Assembly: GCA_026874595.1 (NCBI GenBank)
Contig: CM049307.1
Coordinates: 6,471,579-6,535,578 of the forward strand
DNA from: Sipunculus nudus
Taxonomy: Eukaryota > Annelida > Sipuncula > Golfingiida > Sipunculidae
Direction of reading: 5' to 3'
DNA length: 64,000 nucleotides
Shown here: in pieces, positions 12,301-23,164 of the stretch
Layout of the letters: every line of letters starts with the position of its first letter
Numbering within the stretch: position 1 is the stretch's first letter
Position numbers and translations under genes: made by a program
Notes under the pieces: generated by a model
Databases searched by the model: none
What the model was told of the DNA's origin: nothing
What the model saw: the letters and a program-made list of their open reading frames with translations, nothing else

Positions 12301-15300
12301 CAAAATGTTAGATGTCCCCAAGATCTCCTACCAAGCCGAAAACTGGGTCTTTGCGACTTCGTTCCTTTGAGAAATTAAGGAAAAACCTCAATTTTTTATT
12401 AAAAACCTATTTTCACACTTCAGGACTGCCTAATATCAAAACTACTCATCTGTTTTTCCTCATATTTACCATAAATATTCCCCTACATAGTTCCTATGTA
12501 CATGCCAGAAATTATGTCTGTATTATATAATGTAAAAAAGTTATGGGCCCAAACATAATGCATTTTGTAAAAAATCAGGAAAGATATATGATCACTCAAC
12601 ACAAAACATGTTAAAGCTATGGACTTTTTTCCAGTAATATAACTTTAATTAATCAAAATTAAATTTTATACCCAAAGTTAGATCAAAATCTTTTAAAATT
12701 TTTAAAATATTAACAAAAATAAAAAATTGGTACCTTAAATTTTGCCCAACTTTGACCATGGCACTTTTGTTCCTGTAAGTACTGAAGATTTAATTTTCAC
12801 AGTATGTTTTTGTTAGCATTTTGTCTGTTAACACCAAAAATTTGAAACCAGTTGATCAAAAACTGTAGATTTTTATTCAAGTTTCAAGCACCATGTAACA
12901 TATTGTTTACATCAAGCTAGTGTCATGCAGTTTGCAAGAGCAGCTTCAGCTCTCAGTTCTTATAATTTGGCATACAATTAGATGTTTCCAAAATCCCCTA
13001 CCATGCCAAGAATGTGGTCATTAGGACTTAATACCTTCGAGATATTAATGAAAAACTTCATTTTTCAATTAAAAACCCATTGTTACACTTCAAGATTGCC
13101 TAATATCAAAACCACTGATCTGACTTTAATCATATATAATATACATATTTTTCTATACATTCTCTATGCACATGCCAGAAATGATGTCAGTATTGCGTAA
13201 TTGTTTTAAGTTATGGGCCCAAACATAATGCACTTTGTGAAAAATCAAGAAATATATTTACTCCCTTAACAAGAGGATTGCTGAAGCTAGAGATTTATAT
13301 TTGTCAGGGATGTAACATTATTTAATCAAGATTCAATTAAATACCCAAAATTAGTTCTGAATTTTTCAAATTTTATAAGTTATTAGTATAAATATAAAAT
13401 TAGTAATTTGAATTTTGCCCAACTTTGACCATGGCACGTTTGTTTCCTGTGAGCACTGTTGATATAATTTTCATATCATGCACACATAAGGATTTCAGCT
13501 TTTTAGTTAAAAAGCTGAAAGAAATTGGCCAAAAATTGTAGCTTTTATTAATGTTTTTATGAGTCCATGTCAAACCTTGGCTCTCTGTAGCCCCTCTTGA
13601 GTCACCTGTATGTTGACCTTGTTGAACTTTCAGCAAATTATGCATGCTTGAGGCGAGGCCTAAACTGGGGCTGCCTGGCAGCTTATGGCCAGCCACAATT
13701 GATCCAGGTGTCCAACCCAACTCATCTAGTAGTTTTAACCAACAAAATGACAATAAACAATAAATTAATAAATTTTTATTGGTTTTTAATAACAAATTAA
13801 AGAAAAATAGAAAAGGAATTTGTTAGTTGATAATAACAGGAAATTAACTTGCAGTTACTGATGATATAAGAATCTTGTATCGATGGATAGAATGTCACGT
13901 ATTCCGAATAACACCATGTTGTCACCTATGGTATTTTTTAGTTCAATTTTAATGATAAAAAAGTAAATCATATTATTCATTACTAATCATTAGAGATCAT
14001 ATGAAGGAAATTAATGATAGACGAAGATGCAGTTGATAATATTAATCTAGATTCCTGCTGTGTCTAGTGTGTACATTGATGTGAAATTAGTCCAAAATGA
14101 ATATATTACATTTATTTTTTTTTAATATAAATAAAAGCCATTAAACCAGGTACTTATGATCATTATTTAAATGTGTGAATTTTGTATATTCTGGAATCTC
14201 AACATCATTGTTTGGTGAAAACTGAATAAATACCAGACATGGTGCGAATACTTTGCAATTGTATTTAAATACGAATATGAATATGTACTCCATTATAAAA
14301 TTTCTTTCATAAGAATGGGAATTCAGGTAAAAATGAAAGTATATGAATACCAGTGCAAATACTTTCAAAATGTATTCACAAATGCATTCATGAATATATT
14401 CTTTAATATTATTTTAATAATCATTTCAATTATATTTTATTTTAAAAAATCATACGATTCTCATATTATTATTAATAAAAATTATATTTGGGACAATATT
14501 TGTCATTTTTTTTAATAAATAGTTAAACTCTTATATTATATGTTCTGCTTATAAGTTATATGGCCAAGTCAAAATCTGTGTGACAATAGCACTCCGTTTG
14601 TTAATATAATAAATGAAATCAATCCTCTTCCCTGTTTCCAAAGGTACTATCAAAATCATTCATAAGCTAAACAACAACAACTCATAATACAGCTTAAATT
14701 TATTACCACATAAAACCAGCATGTGCCTCATTTCTGTTTCATATTTTTTTATCATATATAACAGCTGAGCGCCGTGACCCATAGGTCCCTTGTTATATCA
14801 TACATACATAAGGATTTCAGCTTTTTAGTTGAGAAAGCTGAAAGAAATTGGCCAAAATTGTAGCTTTTATTAATGTTTTTATGAGACCATGTCAGACCTT
14901 AGCTCTCCCCAGCCCCTCTTGAGTCACCTGTATGTTGACCTTGTTGACCTTTCATCAAATTATGCATGCTTGACGCGAGGCATACACTGGGCCAGCCAGG
15001 CAGCTTATGGCCAGCCACAGATGATCCAGGTGTCCAACCCAACTCATCTAGTAGTTTTAACTAACAATATAACAATAAACAATAAATTAATAAATATTTA
15101 TTGGTTTTTAATAACAAATTAAAGAAAAATAGAAAAGGAATTTGTTAGTTGACAATAACAGGAAATTAACTTGAAGTTACTGATGATATAAGAATCTTGT
15201 ATCGATTGATAGAATGTCACGTATTCCAAATAACACCGTGCAGTTACCTATGGTATTTTTTAGTTCAGTTTTAATGATAAAAAATAAATCATATTATTCA

Positions 15301-18300
15301 TTACTAATCATTAGGGATTATATGAAGGAAATTAATGATAGACAAAGATGCAGTTGATAATATTAATCTAGATTCCTGCTGTGTCTAGTGTGTACATTGA
15401 TGTGAAATTAGTCCAAAATGAATATATTACATTTATTTTTAATATGAATAAAAGCCATAAAACCAGGTACTTATGATCATTATTTAAATGTGTGAATATT
15501 GTATATTCTGGATTCTCAACATCATTGTTTGGTGAAAACTGAATAAATACCAGACATGGTGCGAATACTTTGCAAATGTATTTAAATACGAATATGAATT
15601 TGTACTCCATTATAAAATTTCTTGCATAAGAATGGGAATTCAGGTAAAAATGAAAGTATATGAAAACCAGTGCAAATACTTTCAAAATGTATTCATGAAT
15701 GCATTCATGAATATATTCTTCGATATTATTTTAATAATCATTTCATTTTTATTTTATTTTTAAAAAATCATATGATTCTCTTATTATTTTTAATAAAAAA
15801 TTGGACAATTTGTAAGTATTTTTAATAAATAGTTAAACTCTTATATTATATGTTCTGCTTATAAGTTATATGGCCATTCGTTAATAAAATAAATGAAATC
15901 AATCCTCTTCCCTGTTTCCAAAGATACTATCAAAATCATACATAGGCTAAACACCCACAACTCATAATACAGCTTATATTTATTTCAGCACAAAACAAGC
16001 ATGTGCCTCATTTTTCAATCATATTTTTTTATCATATATAACAGCTGAGCGTCATGGCCCATGGGTCCCTTGTTTTCTGTATACAAAGATGTGGCTGCCT
16101 AATCATAACCATTGGACCTAAAAATCTTCTTACTTGACATCCAGGAAGGTCCATGAAAAATCTCCTCTGAAACCTGAAATAAGGTCTCTGTTACTCATAT
16201 CCTACGAGCTGTAGGCTCAAAAGTACACGCAGAATGATTGATAATTTGTTACAAAAGCTCCAGTATCTAAACAACTAATGCATTGATCACCATGATTTAT
16301 TGCATGCATCTTTATAATGAACTGTTTCGTCTGTTCCTGCAGACTGTTGGTGCCACCTGGATTTTTTTTTCAAATTTTTACTTCTTTTTCAAGACCTTCA
16401 AAATTGTGGTTGTCTTTTAACATGCACAAATCGTAACCATTGCATCTAGAATCTTTTAACTTTACATCCAGGGAGTTCCATGAAAATTAATTTGAAACCT
16501 TAAATTAGGTCTTTGTTACCCATATCCTCTGAGCTATGCTTCAGATGAATGGGGTCCGGGATACCACCTACAAATTTTGGCATTCAGATGATAAAATTCC
16601 TTTTTTTAAAATGTTTTTACCAGTTCGCTCAGCGTCATGACCCCTGGGTCACTTGTTTCAAATATATGTGAACTGTGTAGTTAATATACCTCCCATGTAT
16701 GTATTATACATTATATAAACATGATATATTGATCTCCAAGATGACTGCTATGTAAGAAAATAGGAATAAGCTGTACAGACTAGTACTTTAGAAAGGCACA
16801 TATGTTCAGTGAGCCGTTCAGCAGTGAGCAGTTCATGACAGATTATAATATCTAGACAATGAAACACTCCCTGTTATTGCTCATGACAGATTATTATATC
16901 TAGACTATGTAACACTCCCTGTTATTGCTCATGACAGATTATTATATCTAGACAATGTAACACTCCCTGTTATTGCTCATGACAGATTATTATATCTAGA
17001 CAATGTAACACTCCCTGTTATTGCTCATGACAGATTATAATATCTAGACAAAGTAACACTCCCTGTTATTGCTCATGACAGATTATTATATCTAGACAAT
17101 GTAACACTCCCTGTTATTGCTCATGACAGATTATTATATCTAGACAATGTAACACTCCCTGTTATTGCTCATGACAGATTATTATATCTAGACAATGTGA
17201 CACTCCCTGTTATTGCTCATGACAGATTATAATATCTAGACAAAGTAACACTCCCTGTTATTGCTCATGACAGATTATTATATCTAGACAATGTAACACT
17301 CCCTGTTATTGTTCATGACAGATTATTATATCTAGACAAAGTAACACTCCCTGTTATTGCTCATGACAGATTATTATATCTAGACAATGTAACACTCCCT
17401 GTTATTGTTCATGACAGATTATTATATGTAGACAATGTAACACTCCCTGTTATTGTTCATGACAGATTATTATATCTAGACAATGTAACACTCCCTGTTA
17501 TTGCTCATGACAGATTATTATATCTAGACAATGTAACACTCCCTGTTATTGCTCATGACAGATTATTATATCTAGACAATGTAACACTCCCTGTTATTGC
17601 TCATGACAGATTATTATATCTAGACAATGTAACACTCCCTGTTATTGCTCATGACAGATAATTATATCTAGACAATGTAACACTCCCTGTTATTGCTAAA
17701 CATTTGTTCTGTTCCTGGCAGGTGTGATTATTTAAATAAATAAAAAAATCTTTTCTCATAAAAAAACAGGATGTTTGATCAATAATTGGTCAGTGAACTT
17801 GATATCAAAATTCCTCTGATATCCACTCCGACTGCTCATGAATGTGGTAATCAGCATCAAGAATAATGAAATACCCATACTTTTAGAAAATCCATTACTG
17901 GAGTTTATATGAAAAAGATATAATTCATGTGGTTGTTCGTGGTTTTGGATTTGATGCCTTGGCCATAAAATTGCATCTTGCTGTGGATGTTTAATATAGC
18001 ATTATTAAGAAAAAAAATAATCTGATACAGTTAAGTTATGTTGTTAAAAGATACAACATTCACACAGATATATATATATATTCTTGTTTTATGTTTTGTT
18101 TATTCCAATTATGACAAAGACATCATAGCTTAAATTAGAATTTTCTTATTTTTTTCTTAATATCATGTAGCTGAGTAATTTAGAAATGTTTCCATTATGC
18201 ATGCTTTAAGTTTTAAATGAACATAAGTAATGTGCCTTGTCATACACTTGTCTCAGGCAGTTCCTTTCTTTGTTTTCATTTTATTGATCAAAGCTTAAGA

Positions 18301-19804
18301 ACTTGTCACTTTGGAGAATGGTTGATATATTGAATACTCTTAATTTTACTCTAGAGAGAAGAAGCGTAAGTTGCCATGGAAACGTCCATATAAAATAATG
18401 GAGGAACTAGAGAAGATGGAGATACCCACTCCAGTGCCTCACCCTGGGAAGATAGCTCTGTTAATACATAATAGGTAAGAACAAAAACAGAAAAATGTGA
18501 CACTAACAGGTAATACATAACAGGTAAGAACTAAAACACAAAAATGTGACACTAACAGGTAAAGGTAATAGTTGATACTTGTTGGCTACACAAGGTACAT
18601 TTTTAATTATGCTGTTCACTACTTGTGTCTCACTTTCCCCTATCTCTGACAGGAGTGGAATATTTCTTCTGGATAATATTATTTCTTTGCATGTGCATAC
18701 ATAATTGTGTTTGATGGATTATGCAAAAATGCAACCATTTTAATGGATTATGAAAGAAATCAACCAATCATTGATATAATTGATTAATAGGCACACCACT
18801 TCTCAGTATAAGACTTGATTTGTAAAATGTTAGTGCGTACCTGAAGTTTAATTAAAAAATAGAGGGTAAAGTTAAGGAATCTTGTTAATGTTACATCTTG
18901 TCAAAATCATATTACCGCCAGAGAGACAGTTAGAGGGAAACATTTTGAAAATAACCCCATTCATGCTTATTATGTCATTGGTACTGTCAGTGCAGGTATT
19001 TATGGAACTTTCAGTCACAGCTTGCTAATTCAGATTTTGTTACATTATATTAAACTGTATTACAGAGAGAATGACCAGGAGCCAATCCTGTTGGAAGATC
19101 CCTTCTGTGAGCAAATCCTGAAGGCTGCAGAATCAGTACCATATGCTCGAGCTGCGTACCTCGAGTCTATTGACATTGAGGCCAGCACCCCAGACCACCT
19201 TACTGCGTCAGAGCCGGAGGTGGTCCTGTCTCACATTGCTGAGCCTGAGCGGGCCTTTTCTGAAGACACGGTGGCCATACAGACTCCAGATTCAATGAAT
19301 CTGGACGATGAGCTGGGTGAAGCTGGGGCGTTCGTGACCATACCACTCAGACAGCTGACTGGTTTACACGACGACAATCCAGATGAGGACAGTGATGGAC
19401 AGTTCCATGATGCTGAGGAACAAACACCGTCAATACATTCAGCAGATGTAATGTTACTTAATGAATCCACTGATCATGTTGATCAAGATGACAGACAGAT
19501 GGCACAACCTGAGCTTCCGTATCTGTTTGGTGCATACGGTGGTCCCTACCCTAGTATTGTTATTCATGAGGCGTCCAGTCCTGATACCGAAAGTCATGAC
19601 ACTATGAGTCCATTAGAGGAGAGACCACTGGTGCCGTGCCCTGAAGTTCAAGTGACGTTACACAACGACTCAGATTCTGAACCTTTAAGTAGGGGGGACA
19701 GGCAAGATTCAGAGACTGACGTCATCTGGGGACCCGAAATATCAGATGAGATTGAAAGCCAGGAGTTTGATTTTGATGATTTGAAAGAGAGTGCAATAGT
19801 GTGA
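301..19804 (+). CDS. Unrecognised 394-residue protein, six coding exons (spliced)
   Basis: Exons joined: 301-366 (exon 291-366), 2229-2300, 5243-5339, 8159-8249, 18355-18474 and 19066-19804. All phases agree across the five introns and every intron is GT-AG. The first in-frame ATG is at 301 (purine at -3). If the 5' exon ending at 214 is leader, an in-frame TAA at 159-161 precedes it, which favours this start, but an upstream coding exon outside the window is possible. Residues 1-150 are mixed and fairly basic (for example LPWKRPYKIMEELEKM at about 115-130). Residues from about 160 to the end are rich in Asp, Glu and Ser with no predicted membrane segment, suggesting a disordered acidic tail. 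I see no catalytic motif and do not recognise the family. The codon-level conservation of exon ends and clean phasing make it a real gene; function unknown. Confidence 0.75.
367..2228 (+). other. Intron 1 of the + gene, no gene seen
   Basis: It is AT-rich and mostly single-copy looking. I see no conserved exon or RNA gene on either strand. Confidence 0.6.
2229..2300 (+). CDS. Unknown + gene, exon 2
   Basis: It is 72 bp, phase 0 at both ends, and encodes VLSEVFSPSFLTPLEDTD and six more residues. The acceptor is the second of two AGs (GCAGCACAG|GTTTTG); using the first would give an immediate in-frame stop, which decides the boundary. The donor is GAG|GTGAGG. Confidence 0.75.
2669..3410 (+). 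mobile_element. Nested TIR element inside family A copy 1
   Basis: It is bounded by AGCCCTCAGCC (about 2673) and its reverse complement GGCTGAGGGCT (about 3370), an 11-bp perfect inverted pair. The interior has TCCGTCCGTCCG and two ~300-bp internal repeats (TGACCTTGAC, GGATATCT-AAAAGGATTCAC). Other family A copies lack this block, which marks it as an insertion. There is no transposase, so it is a non-autonomous element. Confidence 0.6.
3797..3813 (+). repeat. C homopolymer (17)
   Basis: Uninterrupted cytosine run within family A copy 1. Confidence 0.9.
4840..5242 (+). other. Intron 2 remainder
   Basis: AT-rich sequence up to the exon 3 acceptor; nothing recognised. Confidence 0.5.
5243..5339 (+). 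CDS. Unknown + gene, exon 3 (source of the 86-bp array)
   Basis: The acceptor is TTGTGCAG|GTAGAA and the donor AAAG|GTAAGT. It encodes VEHLNLRRYLNMLRTAEYRD followed by DLDIVQIIHTPK, and ends one base into a Gly codon. The last ~70 bp of this exon plus its donor are tandemly repeated immediately downstream. Confidence 0.8.
5271..7626 (+). repeat. 86-bp tandem array spanning the exon 3 / intron junction (~27 copies)
   Basis: Donor GT dinucleotides fall at 5340, 5426, 5512 and then every ~86 bp to 7572. Each unit is about 70 bp of exon 3 (from CTGAACATGTTGAGG to CACCTAAAG) followed by about 16 bp of intron. The AAAGGTAAGT donor is kept in almost every copy. A subfamily with AGATTGTTCACACACC fills about 7080-7490. 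Because 86 is not a multiple of 3, the exon frame is lost between units. Confidence 0.95.
7627..8158 (+). other. Intron 3 remainder after the array
   Basis: AT-rich unique-looking sequence leading to the exon 4 acceptor; no gene seen. Confidence 0.55.
8159..8249 (+). CDS. Unknown + gene, exon 4
   Basis: The acceptor is TTAATTACAG|GTGATA and the donor CCAAA|GTAAGA. It encodes GDIDVDVPYLDVSMFSPVWQ and onward to YLGPK. Both boundary codons are split and agree with neighbouring exons. Confidence 0.8.
8250..9289 (+). other. Intron 4, proximal part
   Basis: AT-rich, no recognisable gene or repeat family. Confidence 0.5.
9290..10702 (+). repeat. 88-bp minisatellite in intron 4 (~16 copies)
   Basis: The unit contains GGCAGAGGACCATAGATCAT, a TGTGTGTG stretch, GAGTGAGACCAGTGAGACTG, then AATAATGTCCAGCATG and AACCTGCTGGTTCTG. 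Copies are 87-90 bp apart and nearly identical. Long minus-strand ORFs here are repeat artefacts (unit near-periodic, no exon homology). Confidence 0.93.
10898..12166 (+). mobile_element. Dispersed element family B, copy 1 (with nested insert)
   Basis: It starts AGCTTAGATGACTGAAAGTT, has TGTCTGTCCGTT, and shares CAAAAGCTCCAGTAT and GTTCCTGCAGACTG with 16074-16660. A block at about 11214-11942, starting CCCCTCGCAACGAAGTTGC, is absent from the second copy and looks like a nested insertion. No coding capacity. Confidence 0.5.
11357..11570. repeat. ~80-bp inverted repeat (hairpin)
   Basis: The left arm at about 11357-11436 (AACCTTTCATCTTGCACATATGG at its start, shown here shortened to CTTTCATCTTGCA) is the imperfect reverse complement of about 11490-11570 (TTTGCAAGATGAAAGG at its end). 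The spacer is about 53 bp. A transcript would fold into a long hairpin. Confidence 0.75.
12177..12966 (+). mobile_element. Family A fragment (5' part)
   Basis: It begins AGCTCAGCTGACTATAAGTC ATCTGAGCTATAG-type terminus, then TCCGTCCGTCG, and is truncated where a second family A body begins at 12967. Confidence 0.6.
12967..14793 (+). mobile_element. Family A body with 3' terminus
   Basis: It resumes at TTGGCATACAATTAGATG and ends GTGACCCATAGGTCCCTTGT. It lacks the 5' terminus. Its last ~1.3 kb is duplicated immediately downstream. Confidence 0.6.
13477..16073 (+). repeat. ~1.3-kb tandem duplication of family A 3' half
   Basis: Segments 13477-14793 and 14794-16073 align along their whole length with few differences: both contain ATAAGGATTTCAGCTTTTTA, TTGTATCGAT, GATTCCTGCTGTGTCTAGTG, ACCAGACATGGTGCGAATAC and the CCCATGGGTCCCTTGT-type end. 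The high identity indicates a recent event. Confidence 0.85.
16074..16660 (+). mobile_element. Family B, copy 2 (3' part)
   Basis: It shares ACAAAAGCTCCAGTATCTAA and CTGTTCCTGCAGACTG with 10898-12166 and ends TCGCTCAGCGTCATGACC then CCTGGGTCACTTGTTT, a diverged version of the family A end. Confidence 0.5.
16819..17697 (+). repeat. 48-bp minisatellite in intron 4 (~18 copies)
   Basis: The unit is CTCATGACAGATTATTATAT, CTAGACAATGTAACACTCCC and TGTTATTG. Very few substitutions between copies (AATGTAACA versus AAAGTAACA; one TATGTAGAC). No exon match in either gene. Confidence 0.95.
17698..18354 (+). other. Intron 4, distal part
   Basis: AT-rich with a short TATATA stretch near 18070; no gene seen. 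Confidence 0.5.
18355..18474 (+). CDS. Unknown + gene, exon 5
   Basis: The acceptor is TTTTACTCTAG|AGAGAA and the donor CATAATAG|GTAAGA. It encodes EKKRKLPWKRPYKIMEELEK followed by MEIPTPVPHPGKIALLIHN. The preceding intron is about 10.1 kb and consists mostly of repeats. Confidence 0.8.
18462..18560 (+). repeat. 49-bp duplication of the exon 5 donor (2 copies)
   Basis: The block from AATACATAATAG|GTAAGAAC through GACACTAACAGG is repeated once, with donors at 18475 and 18524. The second copy reads AATACATAACAG|GTAAGAAC, so it is a fully formed second 5' splice site. Confidence 0.85.
18561..19065 (+). other. Intron 5 remainder
   Basis: AT-rich sequence ending in the exon 6 acceptor; nothing else recognised. 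Confidence 0.5.
19066..19804 (+). CDS. Unknown + gene, terminal exon 6 (acidic tail)
   Basis: The acceptor is CTGTATTACAG|AGAGAATG. It has 245 codons then TGA at 19802-19804. It begins ENDQEPILLEDPFCEQILKA and continues into a tail with many D/E/S clusters (DDNPDEDSDGQFHDAEE, HNDSDSEPLSRGDRQDSET, FDFDDLKESAIV at the end). It looks disordered. Codon use and CpG content here are richer than in the surrounding introns, consistent with selection on protein. Confidence 0.85.
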
Positions 19805-22800
19805 TTTGTCAGTTAGTTAGCAAATGTTGGGAGAACCCTACAGTGAGTTACAAAACCACTGCTGCTCAAAACCGCTTCACCTACAGGTAGGGTTCAAGCA
19901 TGCCGTGGTGTGTAAAAACAATATTTTGCCCAGCTCTTGCAAATTTTCAAGCTTGTTTCAAGCATTTATGGTCGTCTTTCTATCACATTCATGACATTTG
20001 TAGATGATTTTCAAATTTGTCATTATGTGTGTCACTTTGACGAGACAATTTGTGTCTGTTGCACATGATGAGGTTTTATTGAAGGTGACAGGTAGAAGAC
20101 TGGAGAAGATGCAAGAAGAACAGAAGAGGAATTCCATACTGAGCAAGATTAGTGTCAAAGATCACAAGGCATGAACGTATGTGTGATAGTTAATTTTATG
20201 ACAGGTTACCTTTATGACATACATCAGCTGGCTCTGTTTCACTTTGCAGTTTTAGATATCAAATGTTCATGTCGTATTACAGGACAGCATTGCAGTTTAA
20301 CTTGCTGTTTTAACCCTGTAAGCAGAATTGTTTTTGGGACATGGAAAAATAAGGGATCTTTAATTGTCCTTCCACATGTATGATGTGAAATATTCTGGAA
20401 CTTTAGGGATTTAAAACATAAGAATCCAGCACATTGCCCATATACAGGATTCAAAGCTGTGGTTTATTGAGCATGGACGATGTGAAGTTCTGAATAATGT
20501 GTTGGCAAGATTCTTTCATATGTATGTCATAGCATATGCTTCATGATATATACTTTAATGGTATATATCTAGTAATCTGTTAATGGCTGGGCATTGAATG
20601 ATATTTTACATATATTGACTTATAATAGCAAAGCATGCACCATTCAGCATTCAGACACATGTCTAATGGTGCCTTGGTGTGTTCTGAGGGTATTATTCCA
20701 GTTGTTCATAGGTTAGTGTTCATGAGCTTGCATGGATATTTAAGAGCTTCTGTTTGAATATTCAAGAGCTCTGTATGAATAATCATGAGCTTCTCTGGTG
20801 TGAATATTTAATAGCTTCTACATGGCAGCTTTATGTGTCAGCTGTGGATGTAAACCTGTTGAAGCTTATATTTATACTCCTAAAGTCCCCTGCTACTCCA
20901 CAATGTGTCAACGGTAAGTGAACACCGTATATACTTTGTTTACTTGCTTCCCCTATTATCCAGCATATATAAATGCCAGCAAACCATATCTGGGAATATT
21001 TTGCACAAAATATTAAATTGCATATCAATTATAGGGAAAAACACTTCATTAAACCTGTCTTGATTCATTGACCCTAGCATATGCCTAACTTGCAAGAGAC
21101 AATATAAAAGCAGTCTGTACATTGAGAAATACTTGTAATGTAATTGTTGTAGCCACTTTTGTCACATATTCCTTTTCATATCAGGTAATTATGCTACAAA
21201 CAACATAACAAAAGTACATAATCTGCAGTAATAACCATTAAAACCTTCCCATTTATCACATATACAGGTTACTCTGTACAGTTTAATAAAATTGTATTAT
21301 TACAGCTTGCAGGTAATTAGCTTTTGTCACGGTCAGGAATTATTTAAATTACCTGTCCAAATTCAAATTTGCCAGTTAATTAATCCATAAGCAGTTGCTT
21401 AAGCTCTTTCTAATAAGCTCATAAGTATTAGTGGTGATATTGTAAAGCCTCTTACGGAACATAACAGCCTTTTTAGACTGAGATAATATGTCATTCTGGG
21501 TCATACAGCATGCAGGTATTCCTGATCTGCTGCTTGTACATGGGTGATCCCTCCAGAGTTTCAGGGAGGAACCATGCTGGAACTTGATCAAGGCTCAAAT
21601 CTGCTTAAATGATAAATATTTAACCCCTTATTTCCCAATCAACCACAGTATTAACAACATAGACCCAATTTCCAGCCATGAATTACATATCTAGACAGAG
21701 GGTTCGGCAATAATATTTTACCAGCATAATATTCATTCTAGCTGTCCAGCATTTTAATATCTTTAACATCATCCTGCCTGCTTGTATAATGTACATTGAA
21801 CTCTGATTTAGTTGGTCCTGCTTGGATTATAAATAGTGAAATGTGGCTAGAAATGAAAAGGGTAAATATTTTAAGAACAGAAATATATTGAATCTAATAG
21901 ATGATTGATTAGGTCTCTTCTTGAATTTTATCATGAAGTTAAACTGACTTTTGAAAAATCGTGTCATTTTCTGTATCATCAGTAGCCACTAAAGATGCAA
22001 TTAAACACTAATTAAAATATGTGATTTTGTTGGCATTTACAGATTTATATTGTTAAATCTTGGGTACCTTGTTTGAGTAATGTCTGTTCACTGTTCTTTG
22101 TTGATTGTAGAAACCTTACTTAAAAATAACTGTTACTTTGTTGTTAAAATATAGTACTTTTTCATTAAATTCTTCTTACCTTGTGTTCACACCTATTGTT
22201 ATATTGTTAAACTGTTAAAAAACAGGTTCCTTTGTGTTGCTAATGGCCAGTACATTTTTAAATCATTGTAACCTTTGCAAGAATGACCAGATAATGATCA
22301 TTAATTATATGTAGAGTGCCAGTGCTTTGCAGAATTGTGTCAAGCATGAGTTTAGACAATATTTAATAATTATTCTTACCTTCAGGGTACTCATTGGTAA
22401 TTTCAAATATATTATATTTGTGATTCAGCAGAACCCACATAGAAATACTTTGTACAAAAGATGCTTTCAGTGGATGTTCCATATTACTCTACAGAAGAGT
22501 TGTGTTGATAAGATAAGGTCTTATCCTGTCTGATGTGTGTCAGCATTGAGATCACAAAACAAAAACCATGTAGAAAAGCCAAAAATGCAAAATTCACAAA
22601 AACATTCATCCACATGAAAATAAAGTGGTGATTAGAAACCAGTGAAGTTTATGAAATTACTCATTTTGTTGCTCCATTTTGTGACACCAGTCAGTGGTGC
22701 TTGTCCCACCTATCCAAGTACTGTAAACATTTATATTGGTATAATCAGAATAACCCACCAGTCAAATAATAAAGCTCATATGTTAACACTGGGATGTAGT

Positions 22801-23164
22801 TTGCTACTACAGTAGGTTTTTCAGAATCTATGTAGTTACTCAGAGTTATTGTATTGTACATGTAGGATGATGATATAATCATCATGAACATTTGTGTCCA
22901 GTGAGAATATATCTACTCATTGTCTTTATCTGTCTAATTCATGTAGTACCCTAAGACTGTGTATAGGTAACGTGTTAGACAAAAGGTTCTTTTATGCCAA
23001 GCATTATCCATGGAAAATTGTTGTTTGTGTCAGGCATCATCTTTTGTGACGGAGAAAGGTTTATGTATTGTGATGGAGAATGGTGTAAGAATGAGTCATC
23101 ATTCCTTGCAATTGTGATGGAGGATGATCTTAGACATTATCCAATTTGACTGAGAATAGTTTCT
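19805..23164 (+). other. 3' UTR and/or intergenic sequence downstream of the + gene
   Basis: AT-rich, strongly CpG-poor, with scattered short ORFs that show no family resemblance. The transcript's 3' end is not visible with confidence; an AATAAA is at 21285-21290. Confidence 0.45.
21285..21290 (+). promoter_or_regulatory. Candidate poly(A) signal, + gene
   Basis: AATAAA about 1.5 kb after the stop codon. In AT-rich DNA this hexamer is common by chance. Confidence 0.2.

Noticed and set aside
13400-13795. 131-codon minus ORF in the dispersed element
   Set aside because: Not kept in the tandem duplicate at 14794-16073, as expected of a non-coding repeat.
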